Source: Lachnospiraceae bacterium
Lineage (GTDB): Bacteria; Bacillota; Clostridia; Lachnospirales; Lachnospiraceae
Reading direction: 5' to 3'
Length of the DNA: 64,000 bases
NCBI GenBank assembly: GCA_024685315.1
Contig: JAIKVW010000017.1
Span: forward strand, 1 to 64,000
This document shows positions 17,726 to 25,080 of this stretch, piece by piece. Within the stretch, counting starts at the first letter, position 1. Every line of letters starts with the position of its first letter. The position numbers and the translations under genes were made by a program. The notes below the pieces were generated by a model. It was not told the origin of the DNA and ran no database searches. It saw nothing but the letters and a program-made list of their open reading frames with translations.

Positions 17726-18661
17726 CTACACCTTCTTTACTATCTTCTTGCCGAAGAGTCCGCTGGGCTTGATCAGGATCACTACAAGCATTGCAGCGTA
17801 AACGATGACCATGTTCCACCTGGAAATTGATGACATTCCAGGGAAGTTGGCCAGGAATCCGACCGCGTTAGCGGCTATCGGAATAATTATCGCCCCGATG
17901 ACAGGCCCGTAGAAGGTTGAGAAACCTCCCAGGATGCCCGCAAGGAAAGCGTTTACCATCGGCGTCACCATGAACGAAGTCGATATCATGACTCCGCCTC
18001 CGGCATACATTACGGCTCCGAGAACGCCGAGCCCGGCCGCTATAGCCCATGACATTGCGGTTATAACGTGGGTATTGATGCCCATAAGCTCAGCAGTATA
18101 TTCGTTAGAAGCAGCGCACCTTACTCCAAGCCCCCATTTGCTGTGCTTGAGGAGCAGAAAAAGCACGCCGATAACTATGACGGTAATGATCACGCAAATC
18201 AGCCCGTGCTTTGTGAGAACGATCTTGCCGCCCATGAACGGGATCAGGAAATTCGCTGAAGTCCCGGCTTTTTTCGTATTGTAGAAAGGTTCAAAAGGAA
18301 TTGATTCGGGAGTTCCGAATATAAGGGGTATTGCTCCGAATATGATCGAGACAATGCCCATGGTGATGATCTGTTTTCCTACCGCGTTGACATTGCGGCC
18401 TCTGCGGAAAATAGCGACGTCGATCAGAAGGCCTAGAACTACGCCAACAGCGATGCCGGGGAAGACTCCGATATATACAGGGATATTGTATTTATTGAGG
18501 CATGTAGCTGTCACATAACAGCCTAAAGCAGCCAGGGAACCTTCCGCGAAATTAGTAGTCGTAGAAGTCTTGAAGATCAGCGTGACAGCAAATGTGCACA
18601 TTACTGTTACACAGACTACTAACAATGAGGCACAGATCGTTGATAAAAAGGATACAAACAT
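17726..18661 (-). CDS. livH: Liv-type ABC transporter permease LivH, importer 1
   Basis: The 311-residue permease has about eight membrane segments and the conserved TNFAEGSLAALG and ILGGFSTFYGPVIGAI blocks. ATG 18661 is preferred over an in-frame GTG 15 bases upstream, because the site GAGGTGG lies between them at a good distance from the ATG. It is the first gene after the intergenic hairpin that follows binding-protein gene 2, and it starts the second five-gene importer set. Confidence 0.92.
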   Translation of the reverse strand: MFVSFLSTICASLLVVCVTVMCTFAVTLIFKTSTTTNFAEGSLAALGCYVTATCLNKYNIPVYIGVFPGIAVGVVLGLLIDVAIFRRGRNVNAVGKQIITMGIVSIIFGAIPLIFGTPESIPFEPFYNTKKAGTSANFLIPFMGGKIVLTKHGLICVIITVIVIGVLFLLLKHSKWGLGVRCAASNEYTAELMGINTHVITAMSWAIAAGLGVLGAVMYAGGGVMISTSFMVTPMVNAFLAGILGGFSTFYGPVIGAIIIPIAANAVGFLANFPGMSSISRWNMVIVYAAMLVVILIKPSGLFGKKIVKKV

Positions 18662-18717
18662 GTCAATCCACCTCACTGGAGCCAGGGTCTTACATAGTTA
18701 CAAAAGAGAGGAATTTC

Positions 18718-18747
18718 CGGAGAGGGGGCATTACTGCCCCCCCTCCG
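18718..18747 (-). repeat. GC-rich hairpin between binding-protein gene 2 and livH1
   Basis: CGGAG.GGGGGCA pairs with TGCCCCC.CTCCG around TTAC. The 120-base gap holds no other feature. It lacks a strong U-tract on the minus strand, so partial attenuation or mRNA protection is inferred. Confidence 0.45.
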
Positions 18748-18796
18748 AGTGAAAAACCGTTATCCGCCGCTGTCAGTTGACAGCACTTCGGATGTC

Positions 18797-20059
18797 TTAT
18801 TTGCCGCTTACGAGTTCGTCCATGGACTTGAAGTCATCGGCTACGGTCCATGCCTTTGCATCGGTGTCGATCTTCTTCAGCTGCATTGCGGAAACGCCCA
18901 TGCGCTTTCCGGATGTGAAGTCAACAGATGCGCCGAAAGGAAGCTCGATAACATCGCTTGCAAGAGCGTTGATGTAAGAGGTCCAGGTAACATCCTGGCC
19001 TTCAAGACGGCGGAGACCTTCACAGAATGTGTAAGCTGCTACCCAGCCGCTCATTGCATCGTTGTTGTCTGCGTAATCAGGAACGTACTCTGCGAACAGA
19101 GCGTAATCTTCTGCTATGCTGGGATCCTTCCAGTCATTACCGTAGATATCGAAATGACCTGCGATGTCCTCAGATACCTGCTGAGCGATCGTAACTGCTA
19201 CGTTTACATAAGTGGTGATAGCGGGAACGGTCATGCCCTGGGAAGCCATTTCCTTAGCGATGGTAGGCATTGTAGCCTGGATAGCACCGATGATGACGCC
19301 CTGAACGCCTGCATCCTTGATGGTGGTAACTGCTGCGGAAACGTCAGCTGCGCCAGCCTCGACCTGAGCCTCTACAAGGGTAATGTTGAGCTCTGCAGCC
19401 TTCTTCTGAGCGCCTGCAAGCATGTTCTGGCCTGCATCGTCATTGGTGTAGATGATACCGATGGTCTCGGTTGCGCCAAGGGTTCCGTAGAGACGTGCTA
19501 CCATGATCTGGCCCTCTGTTACGTAGATAGGCTGTACGGGAAGGATGTTGAATCCGGTCTCGTTTGAGGTAGCCTCATCAGAGTACAGAGCGGAGATACC
19601 GGTTGCGAAGTATACAGAAGGAACTCCTGCAGCCTTGAGGTCTTCGATGGTCGCGGAAACAACGGGTGTTCCGAAGTGACCTACGATTGCGAATACCTTA
19701 TCATCCTCAAGGTACTCCTGAAGATAAGCTTTACCCTTGTTAGGGTCGAACTCATCATCGTTGTGGATGAAAGTGATCTGCCTTCCGTCAATACCGCCTG
19801 CATCGTTGACCATCTTGAAATAGCCCTCGATAGCTGAGATGAACGGAACGCCTACGCCTGCATAGTTTCCAGAGGTTGCTGCAGAGTTTGCAACGATGAT
19901 CTCTGTGTCTGTGACACCCTGGGTGCCGTCCTCAACAACTTCCGGAGCCTCGGTCTGTGCCTGGGAGCTGCTGGGTGTTGCGCTGCTTGATGACGAGCAG
20001 GCTGCAAGGCCTAATGCCATGCTGACTACTAATCCTAAAGCAATCAAACGTTTTTTCAT
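18797..20059 (-). CDS. livJ: Branched-chain-amino-acid-type ABC substrate-binding lipoprotein 2
   Basis: The 420-residue lipoprotein (lipobox GLAAC near residue 21) has a short Ser/Thr/Pro linker and a type I periplasmic-binding fold beginning DTEIIVANSAATSGNYA. It differs clearly from the importer 1 binding protein but keeps shared landmarks such as TGISALYS and NDDAGQNM. ATG 20059 is chosen because GGAGG lies just before it, inside a longer upstream frame. It is the fifth gene of the first importer set and is preceded by a small terminator-like hairpin. Confidence 0.9.
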   Translation of the reverse strand: MKKRLIALGLVVSMALGLAACSSSSSATPSSSQAQTEAPEVVEDGTQGVTDTEIIVANSAATSGNYAGVGVPFISAIEGYFKMVNDAGGIDGRQITFIHNDDEFDPNKGKAYLQEYLEDDKVFAIVGHFGTPVVSATIEDLKAAGVPSVYFATGISALYSDEATSNETGFNILPVQPIYVTEGQIMVARLYGTLGATETIGIIYTNDDAGQNMLAGAQKKAAELNITLVEAQVEAGAADVSAAVTTIKDAGVQGVIIGAIQATMPTIAKEMASQGMTVPAITTYVNVAVTIAQQVSEDIAGHFDIYGNDWKDPSIAEDYALFAEYVPDYADNNDAMSGWVAAYTFCEGLRRLEGQDVTWTSYINALASDVIELPFGASVDFTSGKRMGVSAMQLKKIDTDAKAWTVADDFKSMDELVSGK

Positions 20060-20105
20060 TTTCTTTCCTCCTTGTAACATTTACAGTAATACTGCTGCAA
20101 TTTAT

Positions 20106-20129
20106 AAAACCCTCCAATGCGGGAGTTTT
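20106..20129 (-). terminator. Weak terminator-like hairpin between livF2 and binding-protein gene 2
   Basis: On the minus strand AAAACTCCC-GCATT-GGAGGGTTTT forms a stem extended by A-T pairs and ends in a short U-tract. It would lower or separate transcription ahead of the binding-protein gene. Confidence 0.5.
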
Positions 20130-20140
20130 ATTGAAATTAA

Positions 20141-20866
20141 TTATCCCGATCCCAGATATGCGTCTATCAGCCTCTGGTCGTTCAGGAGCTCGCTTGCGGG
20201 TCCGGAGAGCGAGATCTTTCCAAGTTCCATCGCATATCCGTAATCCGCGATCTTCAGGGTCTGAAGCGCGTTCTGCTCAACTATGAGAACGGTCGTGCCC
20301 TCTGCCCTGATGTCATTGATGATCTTGAAAATGTCGCGCACGATGAGGGGCGCAAGTCCGAGTGAAGGCTCGTCAAGCAGCAGGAGCTTCGGGGAAGCCA
20401 TCATAGCGCGGCCGATAGCCAGCATCTGAAGCTCGCCTCCGGAAAGGGTCCCTGCGATCTGCTTGCTTCTCTCCTCCAGGATCGGGAAATGAGCATATAC
20501 TCGCTCATATGCGTCATTGATCTTCTGCCTGTCCTTTACGGTAAAGGCCCCGGTCTGAAGGTTCTCGAGAACGGTGAGGTCCGCGAAGATCTGCCTGCCC
20601 TCAGGGGACTGGGCGATCCCAAGCGGGGTTATCTTCTCGGGCGCCTTATTGGTAATATTCTGGCCTTCGAAGATTATCTCTCCGGATTCGACCTCGACCA
20701 GTCCTGATATGGACTGGAGCGTCGAAGTCTTTCCTGCTCCGTTGGCTCCGAGAAGCGCTACTACAGTACCTTCTTGAACTTCGATGTCGATCCCTTTGAC
20801 TGCCTTAACGGCTCCGTATGAGATCTTAAGGTCGTGGATGGAAAGGATGGTGTTCTTTTCACTCAT
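20141..20866 (-). CDS. livF: Liv-type ABC transporter ATP-binding protein LivF, importer 2
   Basis: The 241-residue ATPase has Walker A GANGAGKTST near residue 37, signature LSGGELQML near residue 141, Walker B LLLLDEPSLGLAPL near residue 160, and VLIVEQNAL. It parallels the importer 1 LivF throughout. It begins 2 bases after the livG2 stop codon, and GAGGAGGG within the livG2 end provides the ribosome binding site. Confidence 0.93.
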   Translation of the reverse strand: MSEKNTILSIHDLKISYGAVKAVKGIDIEVQEGTVVALLGANGAGKTSTLQSISGLVEVESGEIIFEGQNITNKAPEKITPLGIAQSPEGRQIFADLTVLENLQTGAFTVKDRQKINDAYERVYAHFPILEERSKQIAGTLSGGELQMLAIGRAMMASPKLLLLDEPSLGLAPLIVRDIFKIINDIRAEGTTVLIVEQNALQTLKIADYGYAMELGKISLSGPASELLNDQRLIDAYLGSG

Positions 20867-20868
20867 GA

Positions 20869-21678
20869 TTAACCCTCCTCTCCCAGATATGCTTCCTGGA
20901 CCAGCTTGTTCTTCTGGATCTCTGCGGGTGTGCCTTCAGCAAGGAACTTGCCGAACGAGATCGCACAGATCCTGTCGCATACGTTCATGACAAGTCCCAT
21001 GTCGTGCTCTACAAGGAATATCGAGCACTGGTATTTCTCCATGATCTGGCGGATATGGAGCGTGAGCTCGTCGGTCTCGACATCATTCAGGCCTGCCGCG
21101 GGTTCGTCGAAGATGATCAGCTTAGGATCGCAAAGGAGCGTCCTGGCCATCTCGACCTTTTTCCTGACGCCGTAAGGAAGGCCGGAGCAAAGGCTGTTCG
21201 CGTAATCGGCGATGCCCATGAACTCAAGCACGTCCATCGTCCTCTCGCGGAACTCCTGCTCTTCCTTTCTTGCCTTGGGAAGCTTAAGAGCCTGGGCAAA
21301 AAGGCTGGACTTGAAATCCACGTGAGCCCCGAGGAGCACGTTCTCCATTACCGAAAGCTCAGGGATAAGCTCAACGTTCTGGAATGTCCTTACCAGACCT
21401 TTTTTAATGATATCGTGTACGTTCTGTCCTACAAGTTCCTCGACGTTTCCGTTCTTGGTCCTGAAAAGGACGCTGCCGGTAGTCGGCCTGTAGAACTGGG
21501 TTATACAGTTAAAGCAAGTGGTCTTGCCTGCTCCGTTGGGCCCGATAAGGCCGAAGACCTGGTTCTTCTTAATGGAGAACGAAAGGTTGTCGACCGCCTT
21601 CAGTCCTCCGAAATTGATCGACAGATCTTTGACGCGGAGCACTTCATCTTCATCAAGAATTAAATTAGTGTTTTCCAT
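20869..21678 (-). CDS. livG: Liv-type ABC transporter ATP-binding protein LivG, importer 2
   Basis: The 269-residue ATPase of normal LivG length has Walker [10 protein letters not shown] near residue 40, the divergent signature LPYGVRKKVEMAR near residue 163, Walker [14 protein letters not shown] near residue 186 and [11 protein letters not shown]. The same LPYGV signature occurs in importer 1, which points to common origin of the two sets by duplication. Confidence 0.93.
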   Translation of the reverse strand: MENTNLILDEDEVLRVKDLSINFGGLKAVDNLSFSIKKNQVFGLIGPNGAGKTTCFNCITQFYRPTTGSVLFRTKNGNVEELVGQNVHDIIKKGLVRTFQNVELIPELSVMENVLLGAHVDFKSSLFAQALKLPKARKEEQEFRERTMDVLEFMGIADYANSLCSGLPYGVRKKVEMARTLLCDPKLIIFDEPAAGLNDVETDELTLHIRQIMEKYQCSIFLVEHDMGLVMNVCDRICAISFGKFLAEGTPAEIQKNKLVQEAYLGEEG

Positions 21679-21692
21679 AATCCGTACCCCGT

Positions 21693-22751
21693 TTATTCTG
21701 TACCGGCCCCGGAACTGTCATCGGTCCCGGCAGCCGCTGCGGTCTCAGCGGGTCTAGCCTTGCGTTTGGATACAAGGCCGCTTATCATTCCGGCGATACC
21801 TCCGCGGCTGAACATGATGACAAGGATAACGAGTACGCCCGAGAAGACATACGCGAATCCATTGTATGAACCCACGACCGGGATCCTCTTGAGGATAAGG
21901 TCGGGAACCGCGTAAACGATGATCGCGCCGATGAATGTTCCGTATATGCTCCTCATTCCGCCGATGACGATCATCGCGAGGATGTTCAGCGAAAGGAGAA
22001 GGTTCCAGGTCGAAGGATATACGAAACGGACAAAATGCACATACAGCGATCCTGCCATAGCTCCGTAACCGGAAGCGAGCGCGAAAGCCACCAGGCGGTA
22101 TTTCCTGAGGGAAACGCCCATTGCCTGTGCAGCGGTCTCGCTGGACCTGATCGCGTGGAGCGCTCTTCCGAGCTGTCCATGGACAAGGTTGTAAGTGAGC
22201 ATCATCGCCAGCACCATGAATACGATGAGAAGCACGAATGTGCCGGTCTGTTTGAGTTTAATGGTCCCGAACAGTACCGGGAAGCTGGCGGACTTGCCGG
22301 CGAATCCTCCTGTGACCTGCGTGAACTGGCTGAAGGTCTTCCTGAATATCTCGGCTACGCACAAGGTCGCGATACCTAGGTAGAGACCTGACATCTTCAG
22401 CGAGAGGACGCCGACCAGGATACCGATGAGCGTAGGTATCACGGTAGCTATGATCAGCGAAAGCTCCCAGGGAAGTCCCAGGTCAGCGCTCATATATGCG
22501 CTGATGTAAGCTCCCAGTCCCATGAATCCGGCGGTACCGAGCGATGAGGAACCTGCATATCCGAGCAGGATGTTGAGTCCCAGAGCTGCAATCGTGTAAA
22601 TGATCGAGCCGCCGATAATATTCAGGAACGAGGTCTTAAGGACGCCCATCTTAACCAGCACGGGAATAAGGCAGAGGCAGAGCCCGAATATAATGAAACC
22701 GATATACTGTTTGTTAGAAAAGCCTTTAACGGCGGGGCGTTTCTTTTCCAT
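21693..22751 (-). CDS. livM: Liv-type ABC transporter permease LivM, importer 2
   Basis: The 352-residue permease has about nine membrane segments, the blocks GIATLCVAEIFR and LLLSLNILAMIVIGGMRSIYGTFIG, and a C-terminal Ala/Gly/Asp-rich tail. Its ribosome binding site AGGAGG overlaps the livH2 stop codon, so translation of the two is linked. Confidence 0.92.
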   Translation of the reverse strand: MEKKRPAVKGFSNKQYIGFIIFGLCLCLIPVLVKMGVLKTSFLNIIGGSIIYTIAALGLNILLGYAGSSSLGTAGFMGLGAYISAYMSADLGLPWELSLIIATVIPTLIGILVGVLSLKMSGLYLGIATLCVAEIFRKTFSQFTQVTGGFAGKSASFPVLFGTIKLKQTGTFVLLIVFMVLAMMLTYNLVHGQLGRALHAIRSSETAAQAMGVSLRKYRLVAFALASGYGAMAGSLYVHFVRFVYPSTWNLLLSLNILAMIVIGGMRSIYGTFIGAIIVYAVPDLILKRIPVVGSYNGFAYVFSGVLVILVIMFSRGGIAGMISGLVSKRKARPAETAAAAGTDDSSGAGTE

Positions 22752-22766
22752 AATACTATGTCCCTC

Positions 22767-23642
22767 CTAGACTTTCTTAGTGACTTTCTTGCCGAAGATT
22801 CCTACCGGTCTGAAGAACAGGAACAGGATAACTATGATGTAGAGGATCTGCTGTCCCCAGATATCCGATACGTAGTAGATCAGGAGGTTGGAACCTATGG
22901 CTACGAAGTACGATGCTACTACCGGTCCGTAGAAGGTCTGGAATCCGCCGAATATGCAGGCTATGAAGGCTGCAAGCTGGACAGAATCCATGAGCTCTGT
23001 GGTGACCGATGTGGTAGGTGCTATCATGACGCCGGCGAATGTACCGAGGATCATCGCAACTATCCATGCGAACAGTGTGACGGTCTTGGTCGGTATGCCC
23101 ATCAGCTTCGCGGTGTTCTCATTCGAGGCCGTAGCCCTGATCGCGAGGCCGAGTTTGCTCTTCTGAAGCATTATGAACATGATGATCATTAACGCAAATC
23201 CGAAAATGATATTGAAGAGGCTGTTGTAGGATATATCAGCCCCGCCGAATGACAGAGAGCCTGTCGGGATCAGCTTCGGGAGCCTTAAAGGATCGGTCCC
23301 GAAAAGCATAGGTGTGATCCCGAGGAAGATCATCATCATTCCGAGAGTTATAATCTCTTTGCCTGCTGCGGAGATCTTCTTGGTATGCCGTATGACAGCA
23401 AAGTTCACGAGACTGCCGACTCCGATGCCTGCGAGCACTCCGATAAGTATGCAGAGTGCCAGCGGCCAACCTGAGTGAATAAATACAGCCGTCACTATAA
23501 ACGTTCCGAACATGCCCATCGAGCCCTGTGCGAAGTTCACCATGAAATTCGTACGGTATACGATGATAATGCCCATTGCTGCCATGCCGTAGACTGATCC
23601 GCTCTCAAGGCTTCTCAGGAGCAGCTGCAGAAATGTGCCCAT
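22767..23642 (-). CDS. livH: Liv-type ABC transporter permease LivH, importer 2
   Basis: The 291-residue permease has VNFAQGSMGMFG near residue 36, MGIPTKTVTLFAW near residue 190, and IFGGFQTFYGPVVA near residue 235. It starts 3 bases after the KAS III-like gene, whose last codons supply the GUGGGGG ribosome binding site. Transport and the enzyme are therefore made from one message. Confidence 0.92.
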   Translation of the reverse strand: MGTFLQLLLRSLESGSVYGMAAMGIIIVYRTNFMVNFAQGSMGMFGTFIVTAVFIHSGWPLALCILIGVLAGIGVGSLVNFAVIRHTKKISAAGKEIITLGMMMIFLGITPMLFGTDPLRLPKLIPTGSLSFGGADISYNSLFNIIFGFALMIIMFIMLQKSKLGLAIRATASNENTAKLMGIPTKTVTLFAWIVAMILGTFAGVMIAPTTSVTTELMDSVQLAAFIACIFGGFQTFYGPVVASYFVAIGSNLLIYYVSDIWGQQILYIIVILFLFFRPVGIFGKKVTKKV

Positions 23643-23645
23643 TTT

Positions 23646-24677
23646 TTACCCCCACTTAATTACATTGGCAGCCCATGAATAACCGATTCCGGCTGCGATC
23701 ATAACGACAACTGATCCGTCCTTTACCTTGCCCTGCTCAAGTCCGAGCTTGAGGGAAAGGAAAGCGTCGATCTGGCCAACATGGCCGTAATTGCTGAGAT
23801 ATACGGTCTGGTCTTCGGTAAGGCCAAGGTCTGCAAGCATTCCCCTGTGTCCCGAAGGTTTAATGTGAAGGATATCCAGGAAATCGATGTCCTTGCGGGT
23901 GTAGCCTGCCTGTGCAAGAGCGGTGTCTATGCAGTTGTACCAGTTCGGCATTGAAGTGGTATTGAGGAGGCCCTTCATCTTAGCGGAATCCATGACCCTG
24001 AGCTTCATGTAGTCATTAACGTTCTCAGCGGTGACGGGATGAGCAAGTCCGCCGATCTCGGAACCGCAGGTGTGAACGATGGAACCGTCTGACATGCACT
24101 TGGTAGCAAGGAGAAGGTTCTTGCCGTAGTTCTTCTTCAGGATCATTGCGCCGCCGCCTGCAGCGAGGTTGAACATGAAGGAAACTCCATTGTCCTTATA
24201 GTCGATATGGTCGCAGTTCCTGTATCCGCCGGCGATCATGACGGTGTTGAGGTTCTCGTCGCCGAGCATCATCCTCTTCGCGATCTCCATAGCAGAAACC
24301 GTAGTGCAGCATCTGTTCTGCACATCGATGCCCCATGCATTCTTGGCGCCGATCCTGTCCTGCACATAGCACGCGGATGTAGTGAGGGGGAATTCCTTCC
24401 ACTCCTCGGTGATGCAGAGTATCAGGTCAATATCGAGAGGATCCACGCCGGTATTCTTCAGGCAGTCAAGAGCTGCAAGCACGCCCATCTCCTGAGTCCC
24501 GTCGCAAGGCTGGCCGGAAGGTATCCTCTTCTCAACGATACCGAGCTTGTTGATGACTGCGTCTTCACTCCAGTTCCCGCCTGTAGCTTCGGAGATCTCC
24601 TTTGCCGTCATCCTGGTCTCGGGAAGGTAGAGACCGATCCCCACGATACCAACATTAGGTTTACAATTTGTTTCCAT
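23646..24677 (-). CDS. KAS III-like (thiolase-fold) enzyme, first gene of the Liv block
   Basis: The 343-residue protein has the FabH/KAS III fold pattern: VGIVGIGLYLPE at the N-terminus, then a candidate catalytic cysteine in DVQNRCC (C123, aligned to FabH DVAAAC) followed by TTVSAMEIAKR. A histidine lies in DILHIKPSGH (H271 or H277), and a final block reads SNYGHVGQIDAFLSL. FabH has Asn in the position that reads His299 here, so the Cys-His-Asn triad is altered. Possible roles are acyl transfer, condensation or thiolytic cleavage of a CoA ester; the sequence does not decide. It is probably not a second fatty-acid FabH, because it leads a transport and CoA-activation block with its own promoter. 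The ribosome binding site is GGGGGG. Confidence 0.8.
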   Translation of the reverse strand: METNCKPNVGIVGIGLYLPETRMTAKEISEATGGNWSEDAVINKLGIVEKRIPSGQPCDGTQEMGVLAALDCLKNTGVDPLDIDLILCITEEWKEFPLTTSACYVQDRIGAKNAWGIDVQNRCCTTVSAMEIAKRMMLGDENLNTVMIAGGYRNCDHIDYKDNGVSFMFNLAAGGGAMILKKNYGKNLLLATKCMSDGSIVHTCGSEIGGLAHPVTAENVNDYMKLRVMDSAKMKGLLNTTSMPNWYNCIDTALAQAGYTRKDIDFLDILHIKPSGHRGMLADLGLTEDQTVYLSNYGHVGQIDAFLSLKLGLEQGKVKDGSVVVMIAAGIGYSWAANVIKWG

Positions 24678-24733
24678 AATACTTTCCCCCCTAAAAAAGA
24701 TAAAAAGTGTATCATAATCAGTTTTATACTCCT

Positions 24734-24762
24734 ATCGTAAAGCATTGTGAATGGGAAGTCAA
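24734..24762 (-). promoter_or_regulatory. Promoter of the KAS III/Liv block
   Basis: On the minus strand TTGACT (24757-24762), a 17-base spacer and TACGAT (24734-24739) form a sigma-A promoter 57 bases upstream of the gene. The spacer contains CCCATTCAC, the same half-site found in the palindromes further upstream, so a repressor could sit between the -35 and -10 boxes. Confidence 0.65.
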
Positions 24763-24842
24763 GTAAAAAAAGCCATTTTTTAGTTTAATTCTCATAATTG
24801 TGAATTTTTACCATTAAACATGATTAGGCATTTTGCACAATT

Positions 24843-24925
24843 TTTTGCGTCGCAAAACATGAATGGGCATTCACAAAAGGTTTTGTATACAATTTCATCA
24901 TTCATTTATATGAATGATGATTCAT
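24843..24925. promoter_or_regulatory. Cluster of palindromic operator candidates upstream of the KAS III/Liv block
   Basis: Within 83 bases there are at least five inverted repeats: TTTTGCG-T-CGCAAAA (24843-24857), TGAATG-GG-CATTCA (24860-24873), ACAAAA-GG-TTTTGT (24873-24886), TTGTATACAA (24883-24892) and CATCATTCAT-TTAT-ATGAATGATG (24896-24919). The last has perfect 10-base arms, and ATGAAT-GATG-ATTCAT overlaps its right end. The GAATG/CATTC core recurs. The TetR gene in this block is the obvious candidate regulator (inferred). The rest of the 403-base gap (24678-25080) holds the promoter at 24734-24762 and the terminator at 25030-25065. Confidence 0.6.
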
Positions 24926-25029
24926 GTTTTCCAGACAGGTTTACAGGCTAAAGAAAGCTTGAGATCATGCAGTGTTGAACTGCCTGCTCCTGCAATTTAA
25001 GGAAGAAGGTCTTGCAGAATATATACATA

Positions 25030-25065
25030 GAAAAAGCGGAGCGGAAGATAAATCTTCCGCTCCGC
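25030..25065 (-). terminator. Terminator of the phosphohexomutase gene
   Basis: On the minus strand GCGGAGCGGAAG pairs with CTTCCGCTCCGC around ATTTAT, followed by TTTTTC. Confidence 0.9.
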
Positions 25066-25080
25066 GATCATGAATGAAAA

